Shown one piece after another: positions 35,373 through 43,766 of a DNA stretch of 64,000 bases; the first letter of the stretch is position 1; each line of letters opens with the position of its first letter. The stretch covers positions 186,001-250,000 of the forward strand of contig NZ_CALRWL010000002.1 in the NCBI RefSeq assembly GCF_943371865.1. The letters run 5' to 3'. A program made the translations under genes and the position numbers. The notes under the pieces are model-generated. The model worked only from the letters and a program-made list of their open reading frames with translations. It ran no database searches and was not told the DNA's origin. The stretch is from Azorhizobium sp943371865 (GTDB taxonomy: Bacteria > Pseudomonadota > Alphaproteobacteria > Rhizobiales > Xanthobacteraceae).

Positions 35373-36254
35373 TCATGCGGCAGCCTTGCCGCGACTGGCC
35401 TTCACCAGTTCGGCAATGACGCTCTCGATGGCGATGGCCCCCTTCCGCGCTGCACGGCCCTGATCGGCAAAGTCGATCCAGCCTTCGTTGAAGCCGTCGA
35501 TCATGCGGATGCGCGGCTGCGGGTTGCGGGTGCCCTGCGCGCGGAAGATGCCCTCCCATGTCTCCCGCGGCACGATCTCAACCGACACCGGATGCCCCAG
35601 CGCGGCGGCAAAAGCGCGGGCAATGTCGTTCGGGGAGACGCGGGCGGGTCCCTCCAGTTCGACGATCCGCGTTCCGCTCCAGTCCTCGCGCAGCAGCGCG
35701 GCGGCGGTGTGACCGACATCCTGCGTCGCGATCATGGCGAAGGGCTTGTCGGCGGGCTGCAGGAAGCTGCGCAGCATGCCTTCATCGCGCGCGGCGGGAA
35801 TGTCCCATTGCGCATTCTCCATGAACCAGCCGGGCCGCAGGAAGGTGACCGCAAGGCCAAGCGCGCCCAGCGCCTCCTCCATCAGTGTGCGCTGGGTCAG
35901 CAGGTTCTCATGGGGCGCGTCGGCGCCGATGGTCGACAGGCAGACGATCCTCGCCGGGCGAGCCTCGCTGAGCGCTTCCGTCACGGCGTCGATGACGTGG
36001 CGGGCTTCGGGAAACCCAGGCTCCGGGTCGAATTCCGACGGGGGCAGGATGAAGACACCATCGGCGTCCCTGAAGGCGGCGGCAAGGCTTGCCGCATCGT
36101 CCATGTCGGCGATGGCGATGTCGCAGCCTCTGGCGCGCCACTCGGTCACCTTGGCAGCGTCGCGCAGCACAGCCCGCACGGGCATTTTCTCAGCGAGCAG
36201 GCTGCGCGCCAGTGCGCCGCCGACCTTCCCGGTGATTCCGGTGATGGCATACAT
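35373..36254 (-). CDS. NmrA-like NAD(P)-binding protein
   Basis: A 293-residue atypical SDR of the NmrA/NAD(P)H azoreductase-like group. The Rossmann motif is TGITGKVGGALA, followed by DMDDAASLAAAFRDADGVFI and LRPGWFMEN. There is no clear YxxxK, as usual for redox-sensing NmrA proteins that bind but may not turn over NAD(P). The start at 36254 has AGGAG 8 bp upstream. It is the first gene of a two-gene operon with the aldo-keto reductase and is divergent from a LysR regulator. Confidence 0.85.
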   Translation of the reverse strand: MYAITGITGKVGGALARSLLAEKMPVRAVLRDAAKVTEWRARGCDIAIADMDDAASLAAAFRDADGVFILPPSEFDPEPGFPEARHVIDAVTEALSEARPARIVCLSTIGADAPHENLLTQRTLMEEALGALGLAVTFLRPGWFMENAQWDIPAARDEGMLRSFLQPADKPFAMIATQDVGHTAAALLREDWSGTRIVELEGPARVSPNDIARAFAAALGHPVSVEIVPRETWEGIFRAQGTRNPQPRIRMIDGFNEGWIDFADQGRAARKGAIAIESVIAELVKASRGKAAA

Positions 36255-36508
36255 GGTGGTTCTCCTATGGGTGTGGGGGACGCGCGGCTCAGGCCAGCCC
36301 GGCATAGAGTTCGCGCTCGAACGCGCCGTAGAGCGCGACCGCACGCGGGGCGTGGAAGGGCAGGGCCGGCGTGAAGAGCGCGCCGGTGACGGGACGGATC
36401 GGGTCGAGCCTGAAAAAAAAGTCGGCGCCATTCCGCCAATGCGTTCCGTGATGGAGATGGTGTACGCCGCGCCAAGGCATGATTCACGCGCATTGGTGTC
36501 AGTGCTAT

Positions 36509-36525
36509 AGTGATTCAAATTCACT
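36509..36525. promoter_or_regulatory. LysR-type box upstream of the LysR/NmrA divergon
   Basis: AGTGA (36509-36513) and TCACT (36521-36525) form an interrupted palindrome that includes TGATTCAAATTCA, a T-N11-A element. A second TGATTCA lies near 36479. The site ends 26 bp before the lysR ATG. Confidence 0.5.
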
Positions 36526-36551
36526 GTTGGATCGAGGTGGAGTGCGTCGGC

Positions 36552-37463
36552 ATGGTGTTCGACACGCGACTTTTGACCGGCGTGGGCGTCATGGCCGCCG
36601 TCACCGACGCGGGCAATTTTGCGCGTGCCGGCGAGATGCTCGGCCTCACGCCTTCGGGGGTGAGCCGGGCCGTCGCGCGGCTGGAGGTGCGGGTCGGGGT
36701 GCGATTGTTCGACCGCAATCCGCGCGAGGTCAGCCTGACCGAAGAGGGGCGGCGTTTCCATGCGCAGGTGATGCCGTTGCTCGCCGGCCTCGACGAGGCC
36801 GCGTCCGAGGCTGCCGGCGCGGCGGCGGCGGTACGCGGGCGGCTGCGCGTGTCGGTGGACCCGTGGTTTGCGCGAATGGTGCTTGCTCCAAAGTTGCAGC
36901 AGTTCCTGCAACGCCATCCGTTGCTGTCGGTGGATGTCTCCACCAGCAACTATCGCGAGGAGATGATGGCGGGCTTCGACGTGGCGGTGCGCTTCGGTCC
37001 GCCGGATGTGTCATCCCTCATCGGCCGAAAGCTGCTGGACACACGCGTTGTGACGGTAGCCGCACCCGCCTATCTGGAGCGGCACGGGGAACCACACTCG
37101 CCGCATGACCTTGTCCATCACGAGGCGCTGCTGTTCCGCAATCCGCAGACCGGCCTGCCGTTTCCCTGGGAGTTTCACCGCAACGGCGAGCTGGTCGAGG
37201 TCAAGGTCCCGAGCCGCCTTGTGCTGGACGATCCCTCGGTCGCAATCTCCGCCTGCGTGACTGGCCAGGGGATCTTCCAGAGCCTCGCCGTGGGTCTTGG
37301 GCCTCTTCTGTCAGGGGGCGACCTCGTCCAGGTCCTGCCGGAGTGGTCGGAGGAGCTTTATCCGCTCTACGCCTACCACCCCTCGCGTCACCTGCCGCCG
37401 GCAAAGGTTCGCGCCTTTCTGGACTTCGTGCGGGAGACCGCGCCGGACACAGGGGCCGCGTGA
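36552..37463 (+). CDS. LysR-family transcriptional regulator
   Basis: A 303-residue LTTR. The N-terminal winged helix is clear (FARAGEMLGLTPSGVSRAVARLEVRVGVRLFDR, then V-S-L-T-E-E-G). The effector domain follows from residue 90 (LRVSVDPWFARMVL, FDVAVRFGPP, FRNPQTG, VTGQGIFQSL), close to the group that regulates adjacent oxidoreductases. The ATG at 36552 is preferred over a GTG at 36510 because a GGAG lies between them. It is divergent from the NmrA/aldo-keto reductase operon and a T-N11-A box lies between, so it probably controls that operon. Confidence 0.9.
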   Translation: MVFDTRLLTGVGVMAAVTDAGNFARAGEMLGLTPSGVSRAVARLEVRVGVRLFDRNPREVSLTEEGRRFHAQVMPLLAGLDEAASEAAGAAAAVRGRLRVSVDPWFARMVLAPKLQQFLQRHPLLSVDVSTSNYREEMMAGFDVAVRFGPPDVSSLIGRKLLDTRVVTVAAPAYLERHGEPHSPHDLVHHEALLFRNPQTGLPFPWEFHRNGELVEVKVPSRLVLDDPSVAISACVTGQGIFQSLAVGLGPLLSGGDLVQVLPEWSEELYPLYAYHPSRHLPPAKVRAFLDFVRETAPDTGAA

Positions 37464-37711
37464 ACCCAGAGGGAAGCGAATGTCAGGTTCCGGCACGCTT
37501 CGAATGTCTGAAGTTGGCGCAGAGGGGAGGTGATCGGTGGTGAAGGCGCCATATCGGTCAAGCGGCTCTCATCGTGTATTGCACCGCGGCAAACACCACA
37601 CGGCCAGGCGGGCCAGCGTGTTCCCCTTAGACGTGGCGCCTTGAGAGTCCAAAAGCTGCGATTTCGGCGCCTTGAGGCTCCAATTCTCGAATTGCTACGG
37701 CTTCGATGTTA
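37464..37711. other. intergenic stretch with direct repeats before the XRE regulator
   Basis: No gene is visible. GGCGCCTTGAG followed by (A/G)(G/C)TCC occurs twice, near 37635 and 37668, about 33 bp apart, upstream of the palindrome at 37712-37758. These could be extra regulator half-sites. Confidence 0.4.
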
Positions 37712-37758
37712 GGCGTTTCAAGGTGCATATTATGGCAACTACGGAATCTTGAAACGCC
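37712..37758. promoter_or_regulatory. perfect inverted repeat abutting the XRE start codon
   Basis: GGCGTTTCAAG (37712-37722) and CTTGAAACGCC (37748-37758) are exact inverted repeats. The right arm touches the ATG at 37759, leaving no room for a Shine-Dalgarno sequence, and a TATTAT -10-like box lies between the arms. This suggests an autoregulated and perhaps leaderless transcript, as in HipB-type operators. Confidence 0.65.
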
Positions 37759-38100
37759 ATGGCCGCCCGTAACCTCTTACTTGCCGCACCGCCTTATGAG
37801 GTCGAGCTAGCGCTCAAGACCCTTGGTGCGAATATCCGTACTGCGCGGCTGCGGCGCAATCTCTCGATTGCCCAGGTCGCGGCCAAGATCGGCGTCGAGC
37901 GCCATGTGATCGGCGATGCCGAACGCGGTAAGCCGTCCACGGGAATCGTGGTATATGCCGCGCTACTTTGGGCAATGGGGATGGCCGATCAACTGGGGCG
38001 TGTTGCTGATCCGCTCCGCGACGAGGAGGGCCTGACACTGGCGAAGGTGAAGGGCCGTGCCAAGGCTGGTGGCCGGAAGGTGCTCGACAATGATTTCTAG
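37759..38100 (+). CDS. XRE/HipB-like DNA-binding protein, orphan antitoxin candidate
   Basis: A 113-residue protein with a Cro/C1 helix-turn-helix at residues 20-75 (LGANIRTARLRRNLSIAQVAAKIGVERHVIGDAERG) and a C-terminal basic tail. The spacing and the ALLWAMGMADQL helix resemble HipB-type antitoxins, which normally precede a HipA kinase gene. No hipA follows; after the stop the DNA is non-coding up to a convergent osmC gene, so the toxin gene may have been lost or this is a stand-alone regulator. A perfect inverted repeat overlaps its start region. Confidence 0.75.
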   Translation: MAARNLLLAAPPYEVELALKTLGANIRTARLRRNLSIAQVAAKIGVERHVIGDAERGKPSTGIVVYAALLWAMGMADQLGRVADPLRDEEGLTLAKVKGRAKAGGRKVLDNDF

Positions 38101-38362
38101 GTCGACAGGTGCTGATGAATGCTTTGTCTATGTCGCCCCGGGGTGAAACTGATGGGATCACCGTCCGGTGCGATGTCCGCGAGCGCGGAAAATTCTAGCT
38201 CCGGACGATCCGGTTTGCTGGGCTCACATCAGCTGCGACAGGCCATAAGTTACGCGCCGGATCCTGCCGCCCATCCGGCGGACAAGGGCAGATCCAACCA
38301 CCAGAACGAACTCACCGTTGGATAAATCCTGGGGCAACTCAGTCCCTGGTTTTGGGTGTGGA

Positions 38363-38791
38363 TCATGGCATCGGAGACCTGCGCCGGATGACCCCTTCCA
38401 GCTTTGTCGCCTGCGCGACGGTATTCGAGATCGTGCCGAACTTGCGAACGTTGGTGTGCAGCAGATCGAGGCGGTGATCGTCCTCGTCTGTGTCGACGAT
38501 GATCTCATAGTCGATGGAGATCATCTTCGGCGGGCTGTCCTGCCGGACGCCGTGGAGTTTCACCTCGACGCCGAGAAAGTCGAACTTCAGCATCGGCGCC
38601 ACCCGCTCGATCCCCTTGATCATGCAGGCGGCGACGGCGGCCAGCAGCAGTTCGGCCGGATTGAACGCATCCGGCCGCCCGGCGAGATCGGTATCGAGAA
38701 TGATCTCCGCATCCTTGGTGGTCGCGACGGCGCCGTGTGCATCCATGCGCCGGGCCTCGACATCGTATGTGAGCATCACGCCGCTAGCCAT
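38363..38791 (-). CDS. OsmC/Ohr-family protein
   Basis: A 142-residue protein with the OsmC fold pattern: FNPAELLLAAVAACMIKGIERV, which holds the first redox cysteine, then a beta-rich stretch (VEVKLHGVRQDSPPKMISIDYEI) and a helix before the end. The second conserved cysteine expected in the C-terminal half is absent; that position reads as LLHTNVRKFGTISNTV. So peroxidase activity is doubtful and it may belong to an OsmC subgroup with another role. It overlaps the thioredoxin-like gene by 16 bp and is last in the arsR-permease-thioredoxin operon. Confidence 0.75.
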   Translation of the reverse strand: MASGVMLTYDVEARRMDAHGAVATTKDAEIILDTDLAGRPDAFNPAELLLAAVAACMIKGIERVAPMLKFDFLGVEVKLHGVRQDSPPKMISIDYEIIVDTDEDDHRLDLLHTNVRKFGTISNTVAQATKLEGVIRRRSPMP

Positions 38792-39012
38792 TTGGCCACA
38801 TCCGCGGACTTCGGCAGGCCGCCCGCATGGACAACCTTGCCGTCGATGACGATGCCGGGGGTAGACATAACCCCATAGCCGGCGATGGCGGCATAGTCGG
38901 TGACTTTCTCGACCTGAACCTTCAGGCCGAGCCGCGCCGCTTCCGCCTTGACCATGTCCTCAGTGGCCTGGCAGCGCTTGCAGCCCGGCCCAAGCACTTT
39001 GACGTCCTTCAT
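38776..39012 (-). CDS. small thioredoxin-fold protein (MTH895/redox-active disulfide type)
   Basis: A 78-residue thioredoxin-like protein with the active site GPGCKRCQA (CxxC), TPGIVIDG with the cis-proline, and a short C-terminal helix. This compact family is regularly found next to ArsP/SO_0444-type permeases and may transfer electrons to the permease cysteines or keep metal/metalloid thiols reduced (family context). It lies 17 bp downstream of the permease gene and overlaps the osmC start. Confidence 0.85.
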   Translation of the reverse strand: MKDVKVLGPGCKRCQATEDMVKAEAARLGLKVQVEKVTDYAAIAGYGVMSTPGIVIDGKVVHAGGLPKSADVAKWLAA

Positions 39013-39029
39013 GATCCAGGTCCTTGGGT

Positions 39030-40094
39030 TCAGGTGAATAGTGCGTTGAAGATGAAGCCGACCGCCAGGATTCCTGTGGCGACGACGCCGACGAAGACCA
39101 TGATCAGCTTGAGGCTCAACACCTTCCGCAGAATGATCATCTCCGGCAGCGACAGGGCGATCACGCTCATCATGAAGGCGAGGACGGTGCCGAGGGCGGC
39201 CCCCTTGGCGAGAAGGGCCTCGACCACGGGGATGATGCCCGCCGCATTGGAATACATGGGAATGCCGATGATCACGGCCGCGGGCACCGACCACCACGCA
39301 TCGCGTCCCATGATGGAGGCAAGGAGTTCCGCCGGCGCATAGCCATGGATGAGGGCGCCCATGGCGATGCCGGCGATGATCCAGATCCACACCTTGCCGA
39401 CGATATCGCGCACCGCCTCCAGTCCCGCCTTGATGCGGTCGACCAGCGCCATGTCATCCACCGGCAGTTCAAGGGTTTCCGTCCGCACGTTGCGCACCCA
39501 CTCTTCCAGCCAGCCTTCCAGGTGCAGACGCCCGATGGTCCAGCCGGCAATGATGGCGATGGCCAGTCCCAAGCCCAGATAGGTGAGCGCCACCTTCCAG
39601 CCGAGCAGGGCGAACAGCAGCCCCAGCGCCACCTCATTGACCATCGGCGCGGCGATCAGGAAGGAAAAGGTCACCCCAAGCGGTACGCCCGCCGAAACGA
39701 AGCCGACAAAAAGCGGCACCGCCGAACAGGAGCAGAATGGCGTCAGGACACCGAGGCCGGCGGCGGCGATATTGCCCAGACCCTCGCGCTTGCCGGCGAG
39801 CAGGGCACGGGTTCGCTCCGCCGAGAAGAAACTGCGCACGACACCCATGGCGAACACCACCAGCGTCAGCAGCATCAGCACTTTGGGCGTATCGTAGATG
39901 AAGAATTGCGCGGCCTCGGCCAGATGGCTTCCCGTAGCAATGGGAAGCCAGGACACCACCCATTCGGAAAAGGCGGCGAGTTGGCCGTAGACGGCGAACC
40001 AGAGCGCCACCGCAGCGACTGTCGAGATCCCCCATCGAAGCGGTGACGGCGTTTGCGGGTGCTTGTGATCGGCCAGTGATATTCCGTCCGTCAT
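39030..40094 (-). CDS. ArsP/SO_0444-type permease
   Basis: A 354-residue permease with 8-10 transmembrane segments. It carries the hallmark TPFCSCSAVPLFVGFVSAG near the first third, MVNEVALGLLF, and in the second half GIPMYSNAAGIIPV. This is the DUF318/ArsP_1 family, whose members export trivalent organoarsenicals or metal ions. The ATG overlaps the arsR stop (ATGA), so the pair is translationally coupled. The substrate here cannot be fixed from sequence. Confidence 0.85.
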   Translation of the reverse strand: MTDGISLADHKHPQTPSPLRWGISTVAAVALWFAVYGQLAAFSEWVVSWLPIATGSHLAEAAQFFIYDTPKVLMLLTLVVFAMGVVRSFFSAERTRALLAGKREGLGNIAAAGLGVLTPFCSCSAVPLFVGFVSAGVPLGVTFSFLIAAPMVNEVALGLLFALLGWKVALTYLGLGLAIAIIAGWTIGRLHLEGWLEEWVRNVRTETLELPVDDMALVDRIKAGLEAVRDIVGKVWIWIIAGIAMGALIHGYAPAELLASIMGRDAWWSVPAAVIIGIPMYSNAAGIIPVVEALLAKGAALGTVLAFMMSVIALSLPEMIILRKVLSLKLIMVFVGVVATGILAVGFIFNALFT

Positions 40095-40393
40095 GCCGCT
40101 TTCCTGTTTGCCGAAGCGTTTACATTGTTCAGGACGGCGTCAATGACGGCCGCCATCTCTTTGGGAAGGTCGGGGTTACGCCGGTATCGCACCCATTGAG
40201 CGTCGCGACGATCAGTGACGATGCCTGCCTGCTTCAGCGCATTCATGTGGCGGGACATGCGCGACTGCGTGGACCCGAGCAGGCGCATCAGCTCGCAGAC
40301 GCAGTGTTCTCGGCCATCCCACAGAATTTGAACTGCCGCCAACCGGGTGGGCTCGGCAAGGGCCGACAGGAAATGAACCATCGGGTGCATCAT
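40091..40393 (-). CDS. ArsR-family metalloregulator
   Basis: A 100-residue ArsR/SmtB repressor. The helix-turn-helix is GREHCVCELMRLLGSTQSRMSRHMNAL and includes the C-x-C pair (CVC) used by arsenic-sensing ArsR proteins, followed by the wing DRRDAQWVRYRRN. It heads the permease-thioredoxin-OsmC operon. The start is the first of two adjacent ATGs; the ribosome binding site is weak. A palindrome CGCATATGCG lies 18 bp upstream and is the likely operator. Confidence 0.88.
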   Translation of the reverse strand: MMHPMVHFLSALAEPTRLAAVQILWDGREHCVCELMRLLGSTQSRMSRHMNALKQAGIVTDRRDAQWVRYRRNPDLPKEMAAVIDAVLNNVNASANRKAA

Positions 40394-40404
40394 TGATCCA
40401 TAAC

Positions 40405-40423
40405 TCAATGCGCATATGCGTGA
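40405..40423. promoter_or_regulatory. candidate ArsR operator
   Basis: TCA (40405) and TGA (ending 40423) flank the perfect palindrome CGCATATGCG (40411-40420), 18 bp upstream of the arsR-type start codon. Confidence 0.5.
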
Positions 40424-40479
40424 AGGCGCATTCAGACGGAGACGCTCTGCGAATTTGGCCGCGAGGGCGTTGCGATGGA

Positions 40480-41193
40480 TCAAATGGAGGTCGAGATTAT
40501 GCCCCCGTTGCAAATCGCAATGATCTCGCCCTGCCCAATGTCCGTCCAGGCTTCGGGCGTGAGTGGCACGCTGGCGACGAGGATGATGTCCTGGGCCGCT
40601 GCTTTGATCGATACACCCGCGGTTTGGAAGTCGGCTTCGCCCCCACGGCATCGCCGCTGAAGGAAGACCAGACCGGGCGGTTCGACCTTTCCCGGCTGAA
40701 GGTGCTTCCTGCGGTCCCCGTGGGCGAACAGTATGTCGCCACCCGAATACAGGAAGTTGGCCGGGCCGAGCCGCCGAAGCTCAGCCGCGAATGCCGAAAT
40801 GGCGGGAAGTCGGAGCGCCAGCGGCGGAACGACGCCGGGTTGTCGCCAGACGTCTCGCAGCCGTTGGAGAAGCTCACAAAATGCGTGTTCGGAATCCGTT
40901 TCCCCGATCGGCGTGAACCCGTCTGGCCGGAGGGGAAGCCTTTCTCGTATTTCGGGCAACCAACCAGTATGGGCGAAGGTATGCATCCTCCCCGCCAGTT
41001 CGCGGGCGAAGGGCTGCGCGTTCCGATAGACGCGTTCACCCATCGTCGCCTTGCGGATATGCGACATGCCGATCGAGCTTCGGATGTCGTGCTGGGTGAT
41101 GAACCGCAGCCAATCACTTTCGCCAACAGGTTCTGCGCCCTTGGTCAGGCGCACATCTCCGCCTTCGTAATATGCAACTCCCTATCCATCACG
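40480..41193 (-). pseudogene. class II glutamine amidotransferase pseudogene (N-terminal loss and amber stop)
   Basis: The frame from 41154 to 40480 encodes a clear class II amidotransferase body: WLRFITQHDIRSSIGMSHIR, then NAQPFARELAGRMHTFAHTG and GETDSEHAFCELLQRL. The same frame continues upstream as R-D-G-stop-G-V-A-Y-Y-E-G-G-D-V-R-L-T, where relatives read DGWGVAYYEG; the Trp codon is TAG at 41182-41184. Before RDG homology is lost, so the ~25 N-terminal residues including the catalytic Cys2 are missing. The gene is therefore dead. Its broken end abuts the efflux-adaptor remnant, marking a recombination junction at about 41194-41206. Confidence 0.75.
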
Positions 41194-41205
41194 AATTGAC
41201 GTAGG

Positions 41206-41500
41206 CGGTGCTACGCGCGTCTCTCGGCCATGCAGAACGCCGTCACCCGGCGCGAGGTGGAGGAAACCGAGATCGAGCTGAAGGGGCTTCAGACCCGCCG
41301 CGTCAATCTGGAGCGGGTGCAGCGCGAGCCCGAGGCGCTGCGCGCGCCCGTTTCCGACGTCATCGCCACCGCTGATGCGGTGGCCGGGCAGATGGCGGAC
41401 GCGAACACGGTGGTGTTCCGCATCGTCGATCCCGACCGGCTGTGGGTGGAGGCTCTGAGCTTCTCGCCCGACACCGGGCGTGGAGGAGCCGAAGGCCGCC
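41206..41500 (+). pseudogene. remnant of an RND efflux periplasmic adaptor (CusB-like)
   Basis: The frame encodes AVTRREVEETEIELKGLQTR, an alpha-hairpin segment, then LRAPVSDVIATADAVAGQMA and VFRIVDPDRLWVEALSF, the lipoyl/barrel region of metal-efflux membrane-fusion proteins. The N-terminal signal and the C-terminal ~150 residues are missing. The frame then runs without a stop into RND pump sequence near 41500, so a deletion has fused two genes in frame. Confidence 0.7.
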
Positions 41501-42047
41501 TTTCCGACGGCCGCGCGGTGCAGCCCGCGCAGATAACCGACACCCTGGAGCGCCTCTCCAACGGGCGTGTCGTGTCGAATCTCGTCGACGGCACGCGACG
41601 CTTTGAGCTGGTCATCCGAATGCCCGATGCCAAGCGCACCGCCGAGGGTCTCGCCGCTCTCCTGATCGAGACGCCCTCCGGCTGGGTGCCACTCTCCGAT
41701 GTGGCGGAGGTGAAGGAGACGGACGGGCCGAACCAGATCCTGCGTGAGGGCGGCCGCCGCCGCATTGTCGTGCTCGCGAACACTTCAGGCGGGCGCGACA
41801 TGGCGGCGATCGTCGCCGACATGCGTCAGGTCATTGCGGCGGCCGCCCTGCCACCGGGCGTCTCCATCAGCCTCGAAGGCACGTTCGCGGCGCAGGAGGA
41901 CGCCATGCGCACCATTGGCGGGCTGTCGGCGGTGTCGCTTCTGCTGGTCTTCGCCATCCTCTACAGCCGATACCGTTCGGGGCTGTTCGCCTGCGTCATC
42001 ATGGGCAGCGTGCCGCTGGCCCTCATCGGCGCGGTGGTGGCTCTTCG
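41501..42047 (+). pseudogene. internal fragment of a heavy-metal RND pump (CusA-like)
   Basis: About 180 residues match the periplasmic pore domain and following transmembrane helix of CusA/CzcA-type pumps: ITDTLERLSNGRVVSNLVDG, WVPLSDVAEVKETDGPNQIL, LPPGVSISLEGTFAAQEDAM and SLLLVFAILYSRYRSGLFAC. Both ends are missing: at the left it is fused in frame to the adaptor remnant, at the right homology stops at GAVVAL and multicopper-oxidase sequence starts in another frame. It cannot make a working pump. Confidence 0.75.
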
Positions 42048-43250
42048 CCCCGCAGGATCAGGATCGTGCCCGCCCCGATGGCGGAGAGCTGGCTATCGGC
42101 AGCACCGCCCAGGTGGACTTTCTCCTCACCCCTGGCGCCCATTGGATGCATGCCCACATCTTGAGCGAGCAGCAATTGCTCGCCGCTCCCCTCGTCACTC
42201 GCGAGGCCGATGCGGGCGATGTTCAGGACGTGGTGATGATGCTGCACGATTTCTCCTTCCGTAGCCCCGAGGAGATCCTCGCCGGGCTTGGCGGCGCGAA
42301 TGCACATGACGGCCATGGCAATGCGGGCGTGACCTCGCAAATGAAGGGCATGCCGGGAATGGCGATGCCGGGCATTGACCATTCGGGACATGGCATGGGC
42401 ACAGTGGGTGCCATGGGCGGCGCCATGCAAGGTGCCGGCATGATGGTCCATGCCAATGATGTCGCCTACGATGCCTTCCTCGCCAATCGACGCACCCTCA
42501 CAGATCCGGACGTGGTGCAGGTGGAGAAAGGCGGCCGGGTGCGGCTGCGTATCATCAACGGCGGCACGGCTACCGCCTCCTTCATCACCGTGCCGGGCCT
42601 GAAACCGCGGTGCATCGCCGTGGACGACACGCCCTGCGCGCCGTTGGAGGCGGACGCTTTCCCCCTGGCCCAGGGCCAGCGCATGGACCTCCTGGTGGAT
42701 GTCCCCGGGAGAGGACGGTGCCTTTCCGGTTCTGGCGCAGGTGGAGGCCTCAACCCGGCGGACCGGCCTTGTGCTGGCGACCGCAGGACGTTCCATCGCC
42801 CGCCTCACCGAGGCGGCGGATCAGCCGCAGGGCTTCCTGGACCTCACCTTCGAGGGGCGACTTTCCGCGCGGCATCCGCTCGCCGTACGCACACCCGACA
42901 GGGCTTTTGCCATCGTGCTGGGCTAGGGGCAGGGCTGCCGATGGACCATCAATGGCCGCGTTCACGGAGAGGACGTGCCTTTCAGCGTGAAGCAGGGCGA
43001 GCGGGTGGAGAAGACCTTCATGAACCCCACCGGCATGAGCCACCCCATGCACCTTCACGGCCATCACTTCCAGGTGGTGGGCGTCGGCGGCCGCCGCGTC
43101 ATCGGGGCATTGCGCGACACGGTGATGGTGCCGCCGCACATGCCTGTGACGATCGCATTCGATGCAGGTCCGAAGGGGGAGTGGTTCCTGCACTGCCATC
43201 ACCTCTATCATATGGCGACTGGGATGATGGCGGTGGTGAAGGTGGTTTGA
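42048..43250 (+). pseudogene. multicopper oxidase pseudogene (truncated, frameshift, stop)
   Basis: Sequence of a periplasmic multicopper oxidase in pieces. The first part (to about 42705) has FLLTPGAHWMHAHI, a Met/His/Gly-rich insert (MKGMPGMAMPGIDHSGHGMG) and VRLRIINGGTATASF. An extra base near 42705 shifts the frame to VLAQVEASTRRTGLVLATAG, a TAG follows at 42924-42926, and the same frame resumes with the C-terminal copper motifs MSHPMHLHGHHFQVV and FLHCHHLYHMATGMM. The N-terminal first cupredoxin half and signal peptide are absent. A short intact C-terminal frame (42975-43250) could be translated but would lack most copper ligands. Confidence 0.8.
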
Positions 43251-43325
43251 TGTCGGTGGCAGTGACTGAAAGCCTTCGTCCTGGTTACACGCCAATCGAA
43301 GCAAGGCCGGCAGCCATCAGTTCGA

Positions 43326-43622
43326 TCAGTGGTGTCTATCGTCGTCTTCTTCTTGGGACATTGGTTGTATGCGTTCGAGGCTTGCGGGATCGTACTTTGC
43401 CTTGAGGTGATCTCCGCCCGCCTTCGTCGCTTTCACCTTGTAACAGCCGTCGTCGGAGCGGATCGAGAGCACGGTCCAGCCTTCGGTTTCCAGCTTCTTC
43501 TGGAGGACTTGGCGTGGTTGCCAATCGGTCAGGGGGACATTGCAGACCTGATCCGCTGCCGCCGGCACGATGCCGAGGCAAGGGGAAAGGAACAGGATCG
43601 CCGCCACGCATTTGAATTTCAC
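43326..43622 (-). CDS. PepSY-domain periplasmic protein
   Basis: A 98-residue exported protein. A signal peptide (CVAAILFLSPCLGIVPAAA) is followed by a PepSY-like domain: PRQVLQKKLETEGWTVLSIR, then C-Y-K-V-K-A and a KYDPASLERIQ end. Two cysteines (VCNVP and DGCYKV) could form a disulfide. The protein starts with GTG at 43622 after GAGGAAGAGGG. It is divergent from a two-component system, a common place for PepSY proteins that modulate such systems, and lies beside a flavin electron-transfer operon that includes another PepSY protein. Confidence 0.8.
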   Translation of the reverse strand: MKFKCVAAILFLSPCLGIVPAAADQVCNVPLTDWQPRQVLQKKLETEGWTVLSIRSDDGCYKVKATKAGGDHLKAKYDPASLERIQPMSQEEDDDRHH

Positions 43623-43766
43623 AATCCCTCTTCCTCTCCCGCTCAGGCAGTCCGCGAACCAACTCAAGCATGCCGAACTGACGCCCACCTGAACGTCGTC
43701 ATCAATTATCGCCTCCATTCGTCGATCCGGCGCGCTAAATTCGCATGACACATTCCGAGGCGACAT

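Noticed and set aside
36289..36480. Minus-strand 63-residue frame ending LYGAFERELYAGLA
   Set aside because: Possibly the tail of a lost gene, but it has no ribosome binding site, lies over the lysR promoter and matches no family I recognise.
40393..41199. Plus-strand 268-residue open frame over the amidotransferase remnant
   Set aside because: The minus-strand frame carries clear class II amidotransferase sequence; the plus frame shows none.
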